Below, one piece after another: positions 12,010 to 24,374 of a stretch of 64,000 bases of DNA; the stretch's first letter is position 1; every line of letters begins with the position of its first letter. This stretch comes from Hermatobates lingyangjiaoensis (taxonomy: Eukaryota > Arthropoda > Insecta > Hemiptera > Hermatobatidae). The translations under genes and the position numbers were made by a program. The DNA is taken from positions 62,001 through 126,000 of the forward strand of contig JAPFBL010000036.1 of NCBI GenBank assembly GCA_026182355.1, given 5' to 3'. The notes beneath the pieces were generated by a model. The model was not told where the DNA came from and did not search any database. It was given only the letters and a program-made list of their open reading frames with translations.

Positions 12010-12590
12010 AAAATTTTAGAGAAAGACAGTCAGGAATGGTAACTGCCCATTTAAACTATTGTCTATGGCGAGTGTTAGACTGGATTCACATTGGAGTTGA
12101 GCTCTAAGCAGTTCGATTTCTTCTTGACTCTCAGCCATGACAAATATGTCGTCAATTTAAGTAGCATAGATAGACGGCTTATTAAATTTAAAAAAAAAAA
12201 ACTCTTCTCAATTCTGGTCATGAAAAATTGGCAACAGGACCCCCAAGAGAAAACCCATGATGACACCGTCAATCCGCTGGTACCTGGTCCCTCGGGGTGA
12301 AATAAAAGGTGATTCATTCCTTCGTGTAAAGTTTAAACAGTAACTTCAGATCTAATTTAGGGATGTTAATCGGGAGATAGCTGTTTGTAGAGTTTGTTTC
12401 TTCTAACATGAACTGTATAGTGTTATTAACCGATATTAGTAAACAAGGACTCCACGATAAGAGAAGCTATGGTGTCTACTGGGCTTGTCCCTTTCAGAAA
12501 ATCTAAGAAACTGTAGGCGAGGTGAGGCTGAAGTCCTTAGGTACAAATGGGGAGGGTAAAACTTGAGTTTTTTGGCCATCATGTAAGTGG
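12010..12590 (-). pseudogene. Penelope-like element reverse transcriptase, broken
   Basis: Reading the minus strand and switching frame several times gives the RT landmarks of Penelope-like elements in the right order. They are a GxxKTxx...SPT block near 12,580-12,500; VESLFTNI near 12,440 (palm motif with the first acidic region); LLFKLYTKE near 12,330; QRIDGVIMG followed by a decayed LGPVLAN-type block and FMTRIE near 12,270-12,210; DDIFVMAESQEEIELL near 12,150 (catalytic DD pair); and NSLNGQLPFL near 12,030. At least four frameshifts or stops interrupt it, and an A10 run at 12,191-12,200 marks one break. No GIY-YIG part follows. PLE RT is related to telomerase and primes from target DNA. 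I judge the identity firm from motif order, though no database search was made. Confidence 0.8.
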
Positions 12591-15226
12591 GTGTGAAAAT
12601 TTGATAAAAATAGCACTTACAGTATTCTTTATATTTACAATATTGCCAGGGACGAAGTTTACGTTATTGCCTATTATATGTTTTTGGTCAATGGTATTTC
12701 CTCCCAAACCACTAACCCTAACTATAGGTTATATTTAGAGTTATTTTGGAATTGATATGTTTATAATCTGAAAATACTATTAGTAGTGTTGATAGAATTA
12801 CAGCTCTGTTTTGTACAAAAACGATAACATTTAAGTTAAGATCAAAAGTAAGGGTACTATGGTAAATTGCTGTTATTTCGAAGATATGTTTTCATCACTA
12901 GACTACAAACACAAATGAACACTACACAATGGTTAAGTACCTAATCCTAGATAGAGCATGCTTTCAATGTTTGTGTATACACTTACTTAATAACAATTTG
13001 TATTGATCGGAAGTAAAAAACATTTGAACTCGTTAATAAAAATTCGTTCGATTTTAGTCTAAATCACAAAGCTTTACTTGTAATTAGGCCAGCTGTTCTA
13101 CTAATGGATTTGTTCAGATTTAATTTGATTTTTTTTTTCGAAACCCAACTGGAAAAATGTAATGATCTTTATTTTTTTTTAAATTGATTGAAATGGCCTT
13201 AAAATAAATTAATTTTTTTGCCTCAAATATATATTTTTTTTACATTATAGAGATTACCAAGAGGAATTATACATTTCAGTGTACTTTTATTGATGGTGCA
13301 TTGGAAGGTGTATTATTCCATTATTTACTCTATCTTACTAATGTAGTTATATAATGGTAAATCCTTATTAATTTGTTAATACATGTGGGAATAAGTTTAA
13401 AATGTAAGAATGTTATAATTAGTGAATGATCTAAAAAAAAAATATGTAAACGAAATTTGCTGTATTTAACAGATCTTAAAAGCCTTTGAGACATAGACAT
13501 ATTATAATTTTTATATTTTATAAATTATCAATCAACTTCATGGTATTCTGGGTACTTATTTCATCGCCTTTGTGACTATTACCTGTCCCTCAAAAGTAGA
13601 TTAGTTTTAATATTTATTATCTATATTTTTCTATGTTTTTTTTCAATATCTCCAACAACTTAAAAAATATATTTAAACGTAACATTATCCCCAGAAAAAC
13701 TTTCAAATCTTTTGAAAATGAATGACAATTTTTGCCTTGTTCAATAATTTAATGTATTAAATGCCAACATTAACAGTCCAAAACACGATCATTTTAAAAT
13801 AAATCATCTAGAAAGGTATGTTCTAATCACGTTAGATACTTCAAATAAATATTTTAATATTGGCTAAGAGTTAATTGGTATGGTTCAGGGCAAACAAAAC
13901 TCACATACCCTTGCATACACATGAGTATAAGACAGTCAGTCATACACGTAAGCACTCACAGATATACTCACCACATGCACGCTCACATTAAACAAGAAAA
14001 ACTATTTGAGAAACGTATTTTACTAAGCTCAGGGTATTGCAAAGTGTTTATTTCTGTTGAAAACTCGATATGTAAATTTTGACCCAAATGAGATCATTTC
14101 ATTACACTATATTTTATAAGGAATGTGAAGGAAATTATAAAACCAAATGTGGTGGGCGTTTATAAATATTTTGTACCTGTGAATAAAGTTGCAAGCAGAG
14201 GTTCTGCTGAAGAAATTTCTATAATCCTCTGAGTAACTGAAGATATCACTGAGGATTCATGGATAGAGACAGTTTTGTAGAATTTTACTCTTTTTGTTAC
14301 ATATTTTTTTTGCAAATTGCATTCAACAATTATAGTTTAAATAAAAAAAAAGTTTTTTTTTAAATCTGCATTCTTTATATTTTTTACACTAATTATTGTT
14401 TTTCCGCTACCTCTCTTCTGGGTTTAATTTCTTTCTTCCCTTTGATCCTTTTGATCCATTGCAGACGCTCTCCTTGTTTTAAGTAAATGATCTGTCTTTA
14501 AGTAAGGAGGTCTAAAGAAAAGGCAAACAGACTGAAAGAAAGAAAATAAAAGACAGAGACCAAAACAAATTATAATTAAACTAAATATTTTTCATTATAT
14601 TTGAAATTCTAAATTGAATTAATAATTAATCATCATTTAGAATTTTCATACAGTGTGTGTGTATGTATATTGAAAGAATGTCAATTTCAGTTATTCATAT
14701 ATAAGATAGTTATAAATGAATGATAACAAAAATAATGCCCTAAAGTGGTAGGAGAGGATAGAATTGAAATAATTTCACCTTTATTTATTTAAAAAGAAAT
14801 AGTGTTATACTATTTATCATGATATCAAAGTAATTCAATCAACTGTTTTTCTCCAAAGTTATACACAATAAAGTAAAGGCTAAAACGTACCCCAGTGTTT
14901 GAACACATCAGACTTATTGACCAGCTCATGTCCATTCAGACATTTTTACACTACAGTGAACGTCTGCTTTAGCCGCATTTTGGGATGTTAGGAAAGAAAC
15001 ACACCGGTTGAGATGCTGTGAAGCTGTGTTCTTATAAGTCTTAGGCGACTAGTATTTGCCTGTTTGTAAATACTACGGCTTTAGTAGTCAAACTCTAGCA
15101 GGATGGAAAAACTACTATCATAGGTTTCTTAGTTTATAACGTTAACTTTTCATATATACTTACTCACTAATTAACGTATATGTTATTTTTGTGCAGGCAA
15201 ATACAATAAAGGGATATATTTTTCTT
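12591..15226. other. No gene seen
   Basis: AT-rich DNA with several T runs. A degenerate CA-rich stretch (CACATA/ACTCAC type) lies at 13,895-13,990. Nothing else recognised. Confidence 0.4.
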
Positions 15227-15378
15227 TATATATATATATATATATAAGGAGTCGTTATCAGCCTTGGAATTCACTTCTTTTCCTAAGAAGAACATCGAAA
15301 ATAGTAGTGAGTTCATGATTTCTTCTTAATTTTCGTTTAACGTTTATGAATAATAATATATAATATAATATATATATA
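15227..15378 (+). mobile_element. Short PLE 3' end (family C) inside (TA)n
   Basis: 15,250-15,325 matches the 3' end of the PLE at 33 kb (minus strand there): GTCGTTATCAGCC, then CACTTCTTTTCCT, a decayed core, and ATAGTAGTGAGTTCA. It begins directly after a (TA)n run at 15,227-15,247 and is followed by another TA-rich run at 15,355-15,378. The hammerhead-like core is mutated (CTAAGAA). Confidence 0.65.
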
Positions 15379-15421
15379 GTTCAATATAGACAAAGAAACA
15401 TAGAGAAATCAAAAGAACACA

Positions 15422-15468
15422 CTTACAGTCTCTAATTTTCGGTTTGAACCGTCTTCAGGAGAGATAAG
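15422..15468 (-). ncRNA. Hammerhead-ribozyme-like motif, family G
   Basis: This is the best-formed motif in the window. On the minus strand: stem I strand CTTATCTCTC, core CTGAAGA (15,458-15,452), extra C, stem II GGTT/CA/AACC, GAAA (15,440-15,437), loopless palindromic stem III AATT, A at the cleavage position, then GAGACTGTAAG. Stem I pairs as TCTC/GAGA plus CTTA/TAAG around a small internal loop. Surrounding sequence resembles other PLE-terminal pieces nearby, but no coding part is attached. Confidence 0.6.
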
Positions 15469-15765
15469 AGAGGGAAACCAAGCGAACTGGTTCAGAGACG
15501 ATTGGAGGGGTCTCCAACCAAATCTGTTTCTGTTGCAGCATACCTTAATTTACTCTGTTACATGATTTCCAGAAACAGAAACAGATTTCCAAGGTAATCA
15601 AATAATGATCTCTATACTTATGAAATAATTGTAAAAGCAATAGAATAATTATAACAATATCCTTATGTCAATATAAAAAAAAAATCCATAGTCGAAATAA
15701 CTGATTTATCAATAAATTCCTCTCTGTTACTATACATATTAAAATGTAATAAATAACCAAATAGT

Positions 15766-15950
15766 AATAATAGTAGTGCTAATTGTAAAACAATCATGTT
15801 GAAACCCTCAAGATGACATAAATATATGTCGAAACGTCGGCAAAAGGACTATTTTAAAATCATTAGACCTCAACCCTCAAAAAAATTACATAATATAAAT
15901 AAATATTGGGTTAAGAAAACAAATGATGATTTATATATATTTCAAATTGA
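15766..15950 (+). mobile_element. PLE-type terminal unit, family A, single copy
   Basis: Matches the arm of the long inverted repeat at 35.0-35.3 kb, including the shared tail AAATATTGGGTTAAGAAAAC. The core reads CTCAAGA instead of CTGAAGA, while stem II (GACATA/TATGTC) and GAAACGTC are intact. The 5' flank (AGTGCTAATTGT) is also shared with a decayed copy at 32,406-32,480. Confidence 0.65.
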
Positions 15951-17267
15951 GATATTATTTTGGAATATACCAAAACATTACACATCAAAATTATTTGTCA
16001 AAAATGTGTATAATGTTTATCGCTAATTCATAATGAACAATCTCCCTTTGGAATCTAATAGCAAATGAACTTTTCCAACAAAAGTACAACTAGTATGTTT
16101 AATTCGATTGCATTTAAAGACAAGTTATATTACCCATGTTACTTCATACAAATATTTTTTTAACACTTAAAACTGTATGTCACAAACAGATCGCCAGAAA
16201 AAATTTTGTTTGCTGGACGAAGAAGCTGTTAGTATGAATCATACTCCTGTGGCTAGTTATGTATTCATACAAAAATGTGGAATGAATCATGCAATAGGAG
16301 AAGAATAAATCTATCAATATCAATGTTTCCTGTAGCGGTAGAGAATAATAATAACAGCTATGCCCCTCTGTATCTCTATTTTATTAGTAAAATGTTAAAT
16401 GGAATGAGAGAAATGCTGAAATAAAAGTAACCAAATTGGTACCTGGTAAAAAATTTCTCCGTATCAGATATAATGGCTAAGTATATTACTTTCAATGATT
16501 CTGCTACGTACTAAGTTTTTGTTTTAAAATTTAATTTATGATTGATATATATGGCACAAAATTAACTTCCATTTAATATTGTATATATCACTTTTTTTCT
16601 ATCTTTATTTGTAACTTTTTCAGATATTACTCATGTAAATAACAAAGAAATTTTGAAAATGTAAACATATTTTCCAAGAAGGAGTTAAACATTTTTTTTA
16701 AAGTTTGGTTATGACCCAAAGTCGGTTGTGTTTTACTATATGTAATAAAGTAATAACATAATGTAGGAAATACTCAGAAGTCATTGCTTGCTTTCCCAAA
16801 TAGTGTGGGTTGCCTAAGACAAATAGCACTAAAATAAAGAAAACTATATACTAAAATAATCTTACTCCTTTACTTTTTGAAAAAAACAAATCAGTAGTTA
16901 GACTTTTTGAATACAATGTTACTAATATACAGATATCATGCCTTTAATAGATTCATTTAAGACTGCCTTAACATCTTAAATATAAAAAGACACTATAGCT
17001 AGTAAGGGTGTAATTATCATCCTTATACATGTATGAATGAAAAGAATGAAGAATGAAGAAAAATAATAGTTAGGATAAGGAAAATATTTTGATAGAAAAC
17101 CTATGATTTATTCTTACGTCCTTAGAAATTAGGGAAAGATTATGAATTCCATTGTACGTATGTAGCCTGTCGGTTACCGTGAGACCCTGCATATGAATTT
17201 CATTTCCTCAATGCGTTTCAAATCCTTCAGATATTAGTTCTTTTTAACATCTTTATGAAGTATAGCT
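15951..17267. other. No gene seen
   Basis: AT-rich DNA with nothing recognised on either strand. Confidence 0.4.
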
Positions 17268-17485
17268 GACATTATGTTATAAATCCATTATGTTTAATCA
17301 TTATTTATGAACTCTGTAGGAGCCATAGAAAGCTAAAACTAGCTATGAAGTTTTGACTTTCGTAAATGACAAACACATAACACTTTCGAACCTAAATCTA
17401 TATAGGAATTGTATACGAGAACACATCAAGAGAATAACTGATAACAAATATCCAAATTGAATATGCTGCTTTCCTCTAAGGTCAA
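17268..17485 (+). repeat. Dispersed repeat R3, copy 1
   Basis: About 215 bp similar to 19,330-19,550 in the same orientation. Shared blocks include CATTATGTTATAAATCCA, GTAGGAGCCA, TTTTGACTTTCG and ATTGAATATGCTGCTT. No terminal repeats, coding motif or Pol III boxes are evident. Confidence 0.65.
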
Positions 17486-17814
17486 TAAAGATAGAGAAAA
17501 TGTGCCGCCTTGATGGCACAGAGAGTATGTTAATTAGATACGTATACATAAATGACAGTTTTCTTTTCTTGGACCTTGATTTGTCATTTGTCTACATTTT
17601 ATGTTTATAAAATCAGATAAAGTTGATAAATGTTGTAATATAAAAGAAAATAGGTTTTAGAAATGAGAAGATTTAGAATAAAACCCTAGTGTAACTCCTT
17701 TTTATTTGCCTCTCAAAATTGAGCTGTAAACTAAAATTCAATTATATAACTTTTGATATTTAAAAATAAAAGAAGTTGATTTGTATTTTAGAGTCAAACA
17801 ATTGTTAAGGGCTG

Positions 17815-17990
17815 GTGAGAGCGGGAAAGGGCTGAATAAGCGGGGGAGGGGTGGCCTTGTAATGGCCATAGGTGTCGCGGCTTTTTGTAAAACAATTCCA
17901 GAAAAAGCACATTAGACAAGCCCGGTTAGTGGAATGGGCTCAACACATCACCCTCTCCCTTAATTAAAACTGCCTGCTCACTAATCATCC
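17815..17990. promoter_or_regulatory. GC-rich island, candidate regulatory element
   Basis: About 175 bp of clearly higher GC in an AT desert. It holds GCGGGAAA (E2F-type), GCGGGGGAGGGG (Sp/KLF-like) and ATGGCCAT. It has no open frame of note. A conserved enhancer-like element is one explanation; an unrecognised repeat is another. Confidence 0.3.
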
Positions 17991-18759
17991 ATCTTAACAT
18001 CCTCTAAACTCCTTTTTTTTCCCTCTTTCTCTTCAATTCCCAATTTCATTACACACTTTTTTATTGCACCGATTTCTACATTTACCTTACCTTTATTTTT
18101 TGAATTTTAATTCTAAATAACTCAACTTAATTACACTTTTTACAATATATGTTGCAACCCAAGTATTTTTTTTCCTCTTTAGCTAACTTATTTTATAAAG
18201 TGTAAAACATAAATATATAAATAACATAGAATAATATAGCGTTTTATTAAATAGATATAATTAAAGTATTTTTCATTTTTTAGTGCAACCATTTCAATGA
18301 AAGCCTATTAAACATATTTAACAGTGAGTTTTATTACATACCATGGATAATACGAAGAACATTTAGAAGCTTTGATATGGAAGAAAGAACTATCAACAAA
18401 AAAATATCTCAAAGATCCAAGACAAACTTTTTTATTTATAAAATGATATCATTGAAATTTAAAATTTTTCAGAAAAACTAGAGAAATTTAATAAATTTTG
18501 TGACTAATTCTGTGTAGATGAAAGGGATTATGGAATGAGTTTTGAACTTTTGGAGTTTAACCTAGCATCTTTGGGATGGATGAACTGTGAACAAATCACC
18601 AATTAATATCATTTTAATTATAACTTCAAAATTTAATTTTGACACGTCTATTTACATTTTACACGTTAGTTTTTTTTTTAAATCAGGGTAAATGTAGAAT
18701 GAACTGCTAGAATTTTGATAGGCATCTAGAAAAGTTATGATGTTGATACCATTACCTTC

Positions 18760-18777
18760 AGTGACTGACCAGTCACT
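18760..18777. repeat. Short perfect inverted repeat
   Basis: AGTGACTG and CAGTCACT are separated by AC. Isolated, possibly a binding site for a dimeric factor, possibly chance. Confidence 0.35.
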
Positions 18778-19003
18778 CGACTGGTGCTTTGAAGATTGAA
18801 TTGAAAGCAAATAATCCTTCGTGAATAGACAATCATTGTATTGACAAATTCTTAAAATAAGTGTTGACAGAGTTTGTAATGTAACTGCATCAGCCCAAGA
18901 ATAGTATACAAGTGAGTGCTAAGTCGTCAGTGTGGTAAAGAAGCAGCGCAAGGAAACATAAGTGCAAGTGTGCTCTGACTTGAAAGAATTCCTGAACAAG
19001 AGG

Positions 19004-19016
19004 TGACCCCTGACCT
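19004..19016 (-). promoter_or_regulatory. DR1-type nuclear receptor site
   Basis: On the minus strand AGGTCA-G-GGGTCA is a perfect direct repeat with one-base spacing, the site bound by HNF4 and RXR/USP-type receptors. A 13-bp match of this GC content is not expected in 64 kb of such AT-rich DNA. Function is inference. Confidence 0.4.
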
Positions 19017-19329
19017 AAACAAGCTATTGACTTATAATACAATTTTGAGGTCTTTAGTTTGAATCTGATACCTTAAGAAAAAGTGTAGAAGAGAAACTAT
19101 AGGTTACCTGTAAAACAGGAATCGAAAGTGCAAAAACAGCGGGAAAAGAAATGTAATTCTTTTTTTGCATTATTCATCATTTATATACAAGGTGTTATCC
19201 TTTGTAATTATATTATTACGAGTAACAAAGTAAATTTTAGTTATGGAAAATAAATTTTCCAGTTTTATTTTTTTGAATGTGAAAAGTTTGAGAGTTTGAA
19301 TGTGGCTGCAGGATAATGAATGACCAATA

Positions 19330-19550
19330 AGTCATTATGTTATAAATCCAATATGCTTAGTTAATATTTATGAACTTTGTAGGAGCCAAGGAAAGCGAAA
19401 ACTAACTATGAAGGTTTTGACTTTCGGAAACGAGAAGCCCATAGCACTTTCAAACCTTAATCTCTATAGCAATTGTTCATGAGAATACATCAAGATGATA
19501 ACTGATAACAAATATTGAAATTGAATATGCTGCTTACTCTGTTTTGTCCT
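19330..19550 (+). repeat. Dispersed repeat R3, copy 2
   Basis: Direct partner of the copy 2 kb upstream. Similarity is continuous over about 215 bp with scattered substitutions and short indels, and stops on both sides. Confidence 0.65.
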
Positions 19551-21927
19551 TGAGAAGTTAAGTTCAGTTGGGATGGCTTACCACTAAATCAGTTCTATTT
19601 GCTCTAGTTATATTTTAACTCCGTTCTTCTATCGATTCAATTATTGAATCCACGAGGATGCTAATATACTGTGTATGAGCTACCAGATTGCCGGTTTGTT
19701 TTGTCGTCCAACTTTTTCAAAGTGGTTCACTGCCACATTCATCTTATTTCCCATTTTTCAAAGTATGGACGTTGAAAGGTATATTTTCCACAGGATAGAA
19801 TCTGAAGTAAAATAAGAACCCAAACACAAACTTAGCATTAATGCCTGTGGATTTCAAAGCCCTCAGTAATGCCTATCTGTTATATGAAAAATATAACCTT
19901 AATTGCTATCATAATTTTTTTAGAAATCAATCCATACAAAACATTATACATGCAATCATTTTCGCCTGAAAGATCGTTGTTATTTTTCTCAGAACTTTAG
20001 AAATGTCCAAATTTTTCCTGTTAAGCCAATGCAATTTCTGTTATAATTTTTGGCCCATAAGTTTACCAGACAAGGTAAGCTTCTTCGAAACTACGACAAT
20101 TCTACTGTAGTAAAAACTTTATTTTGATGATAGTGTATGTAACACAACCCTCATCTATTAATATACGGTTAAATACATTTCAAAATTCTTTTACTCCATT
20201 GCTTTTTCATTTCTAGAAAAACTTAGTAACTGTAGGAAATCTCTTTTTTGATCAAATTATCCATGTAATTGGGATATAATAACTTTTAAGTGATAGATGT
20301 AGGGCAGGTAGTCATTGCTCTCGGTACCCCGAGACATTCATGTCTTTGTATTTAAGTGTATTTGTATTCAGAGTATTTCTGTACAATTTTCATTTACCTT
20401 ATATTTTTCACTAGCCAATAAGTGTGTGAAATTAATTCATATTCCACTTAATGACATTTTCATTTTGTTAACCTAATTGTGAGTTCCTAGTCTGATGGGT
20501 ATGCTGTCTCTTATGAAGATGCTTATTTATCAGAAACTTCTCATTTACTAAAAACAACACCTAATATTAGTAATTATTAATGTATAATGCTGTTTCAAAA
20601 ACAAATGACATGAAATATTTGTAGTAAGACCAAATTTAATTAAAAAAATTATGTATATTTATTTACCAAAATAGTGAAATACTACCATTTTGGAATAGTG
20701 AATAGAGAAATACCTATCTGATGATTCCATTTTTCCCCAAAATAACAGGGTTCTTTACACACACATAAAGTATCTTTCTTCTCTTGAGATTTTTAAAGTC
20801 TGTGATCTGGAGATGAATTACTACAGTTATACTAGGCGAAAACCCACCACTCTGACCATGTAAATCCTTCAAAATATAGATGTAGGTTTTTTATTATTAC
20901 TGAACTTTACCGATCATATATTAAACATTGATTAGGACATATCACCTTATTCTGCATATTTCATACATGATTCTTTAAGATTTGTATTTTGTTGGTCTCT
21001 TCATTTACACTTTATATGACAAACATACGAGAACAAAGAAGTGAATAAGCAATTTGTGGAAACATGGCTTAGAGAACAATATAAAGAACTTATTTCATCA
21101 ATTTTTAAAAGGTGAATCAATTAGTTCAATGTTGAGACTAGTGAACTAAAATTCATGAATATTATTTTAAAAATTGGGAAAGGTTTTATTTTGTACACAC
21201 AAATCTTTTTCAACATCATTTAACAACTTAATTGTTAAATATTCTATGTACTATAAGAAAACAGGGATGGTTAAATTTCAGAATTGGCACAAAAATCCAT
21301 ATTATAACATACATATTTCTGGTCAAAATTAGATAAGTGCTGTTATCACTTTTTCAACTTAAACCGGTTTGGTTACAGAATGAACCTGACATATCTTGGG
21401 CGGTCTATATATTATGAAAAGTCAAACATTATATTTGATTTAAAGAATGTGTGAATCAAATATTAAGTGTTTCGTTTAGAATTTATATGGTAATATTTTT
21501 TTAGCATTTTTACTTTCTTTAACGGTAAATTGTTATCTATTACCTTTCTATTTAAAAAGAAATTGACATTGCTTTTTACCTACTGTTCCTTCAAAATTTA
21601 AGGCGCACCCTAAATTTGTTAAATCATCCTAACTTATTTTCTGAAGAAGTAACAGAATTTATTAATATTATAAATGAATTTAAGCTCTGCATAATTTAAA
21701 ACCAATAATGGGGTATTGCCTAACAAAATCCGGTACATTTATTTGTTTAATAAATTAGCCAAAATTTCTAAAGTAAATTTTTAGGGGAAACGATTCTTTG
21801 TGTAAATAATCATTTCATAATATTTTCTTTAAAAGGCGTTTGCAAAGTTGACATTATGTAAATCTAAATAAATAAAAGAAAAGTTTTGTTTTACTTTGTT
21901 TAACTCATTTCAAGTTATCATTACGTT
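19551..21927. other. No gene seen
   Basis: AT-rich DNA; no reading frame, RNA or repeat copy recognised. Confidence 0.4.
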
Positions 21928-22980
21928 TCATACATTAGGGAAACCAAATCGATCAATGGAAAAATTTCTGTCCATCTCCATGTCGGTTTGTCTGCAAAAT
22001 TTTGTCAAAGTAAACTCAGCACCATAAGACATAGAAAACTGAAACTTAACCAATAAATTTGTGCATATCTATCATAACATGTAAGCTTTCAATGGATTGA
22101 AAATTCAACGTAGGAGCGAAGTTATGCACTTTTAAGCCATGTTTGGTTAGTTACTCAGATATGTTTATTTTGAAAATATAATGAGTTAGCAATTGGGTAT
22201 TATTAGTTGGTTTCAATTTCATTTTCTTTTAAGAATCCAACAATACCTTACTGACAAGGTGTTTCCCAGAGTTCAAGATCTACCATCTATTTAGAATAAA
22301 TGGATGGCTTTGTGAACGAGAAATTCTCAACCCTTACTAATGAACAGGCAGAAAAAATCAACAAACAAGTTCTTACGCTACATCAGCCGAAGAAAGAACT
22401 TATAAGCCAGTAAAGACTGTGATTAGTGATGAGGAAGCAGTTCATTGTCCAACCGAATTTCTTAGCTCTGTGACAACTTCTGGACTGCCTACTCATGAGG
22501 TCAAACTTAAAGTAGGGACACCAATTATACTGTAATTTAAAAGCAGTAACAAATTTCATGTTACGAACTTCAGTGCCCCAAAAATGTGGGAACCAAACAC
22601 GAACTGGGAGTGGTACGGGGGACACTGTGTGCATAGCAAGTATTCCATTAATTCCGATCCACTATCCGTTTCCATTCAAATGATTTCAATGTCCCGTCAG
22701 CGTCTGGTTTGCAATGCAATCTCTATCTGCCGAAGGAATTGAAGTGAGTGAGACCAAGTTTTTCTCACATGGTTAACTGTAGTTTGCTCGCTCAAGAGTC
22801 AGAGGTTCCAACTCTTTATTCTTCCAAGAACCTGATGGATAGAATGCTAATGCGGTGAATACAGAGGCACTTAATTAACACAGTACTAATAATTATATTT
22901 GCTACTATTCTATTACTTCTAATGATATTTTGGAATATCATAAATCATCTCCCCTTTTTTAAGGGGAAGTTTTAGTTAGT
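21928..22980 (+). mobile_element. Helitron-like non-autonomous repeat, copy 1
   Basis: The 5' 300 bp (TCATACATTAG..., TCGGTTTGTCTGC, AACTCAGC, AAATTCAACG, GAGCGAAGTTATG) match 44,800-45,120. The 3' end (AATGATATTTTGGAAT...) matches 45,290-45,365. The start TC and the end TTAGT after a hairpin (CCCCTT/AAGGGG, 22,951-22,966) fit Helitron ends (5' TC, hairpin, CTRR then T). About 550 bp in the middle, more GC-balanced, are absent from the other copy. No Rep/helicase coding. Class assignment is inference. Confidence 0.45.
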
Positions 22981-24005
22981 AAAAACTAAAATTAAGTGTA
23001 AGGTAATGGGAAAATAATTGTATAAATTGTAATCACTTTATTACATAAAGCAGTATCTTTATTTGTCTTTTGCGCAGAGGGGATTTATCCTTATTGAGAC
23101 TGGATATGTTGAACTTAAGAAATATGAACGCAAACTATTTTATTTCATGGATTATTTCTGCAAAATCTTTCATGGACATTAAAAAAGGTAGAAACAAATT
23201 ATTATGTTAATGTTATTAAGGGATATATCAAAGGCAATTTAATTAATCATTTACAGAAAGGTTCCTATTATTTAATTAAAACATTAATGTTTCAAATAAA
23301 TGCCAAAATATTAAATGATATTTCTCTTTTATAATAAATGCATGGGATGAAACTTTAAAACTAGTATGGGAAGCACAACATGGGGTTTTGAGGTCTGAAG
23401 AAGAGTCTCAATCAGGAATCTCAAAAAAAGAAACAGAGAGTTACACAGAGATATTTGATATAGCTATCATCAGGGTAGAAAAGAAATTGAAGAGCAAAAT
23501 AATAAAGAGAGACGCAAAGACAGTCAACAGACATTAACAAAATGAATATACATTATATTATTTTGGATAGCATATTAAGTCTTTCTTTTACATCAATGTG
23601 AATTGTTATAATATTTTATGCATGGAAGTGTGAAAGTTTATTTCTATAGAAACAATGAAGTTTACATATTATTACTTTTCAGTGATGTAAATAAATATAT
23701 GAATGTTATCATAAAATGGACAACAGTGTTTATTGCATTATGGTACATTCAATTTTTTTGTGTCTGGGAGACTTTTTTTTTGCAGAATTAGTCACCCAGT
23801 AATCAGGATTCATTGATATTCAACTCAATCATGCAAAGCTCAATCAGCTGATTGTATTCGGGGTGGTCACATATTAATGAATGTTTCTGTCGTGTTTAAT
23901 AATGCTCCAAAAATGTTTATAATTAAAAGGAAAACCAACAGGGAAGTATTTATGACTATCTAGAGTGGTAGGAGATTACATTCTATATCGCAAACTGTAG
24001 TGTAA
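22981..24005. other. Mostly featureless; one weak hammerhead-like core
   Basis: No gene. On the minus strand at 23,450-23,480 the sequence CTGATGATAGC...TATCAAATATC resembles a decayed hammerhead-like PLE core (GAAA mutated to CAAA). The rest is AT-rich. Confidence 0.3.
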
Positions 24006-24374
24006 CAAAAGAGGGGAGAACAAAGGAACTTGATGACCCTCGAAGAATTATGTAACCCTCGTAATGAACAGCAGAGCAATCAAGAGGGGAAGAGAACTCA
24101 TTTTGCAGCTATCACCCAAGCACAACAAATTACAATTTATTCTTTCACACCTGGACAGGGCTGTGTTGTAATCAAACCTGAAGAAATAAATAGTCTCCTC
24201 ACAGCAAATCAAGGGGATGTTTTCTGAAAGGATGATAGAATGGAACAAATCCTCGGGTATACGCGTATTGGAGTGTCTGGAGTATTACAGGCATTAGGGA
24301 GGCCTGCTGAACGTCTCATTACTACTGCGTTTCCCCAAATGGACTCCTTTTTAAATAAACTGATCTTTTAAATA
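24006..24374 (+). pseudogene. Unrecognised protein-like reading frame with one internal stop
   Basis: One frame is open from 24,006 to a TGA at 24,225-24,227 and, in the same frame, from there to a TAA at 24,372-24,374, about 120 codons in all. The residues are mixed and protein-like rather than Lys/Ile/Asn-rich as in neighbouring chance frames, for example ITIYSFTPGQGCVVIKP and GYTRIGVSGVLQALGRPAER. Base composition is also more balanced than its flanks. I do not recognise a family. It could be a decayed exon, a retrocopy or part of a mobile or viral relic. No splice sites are convincing, and there is no known neighbour to give context. Confidence 0.4.
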
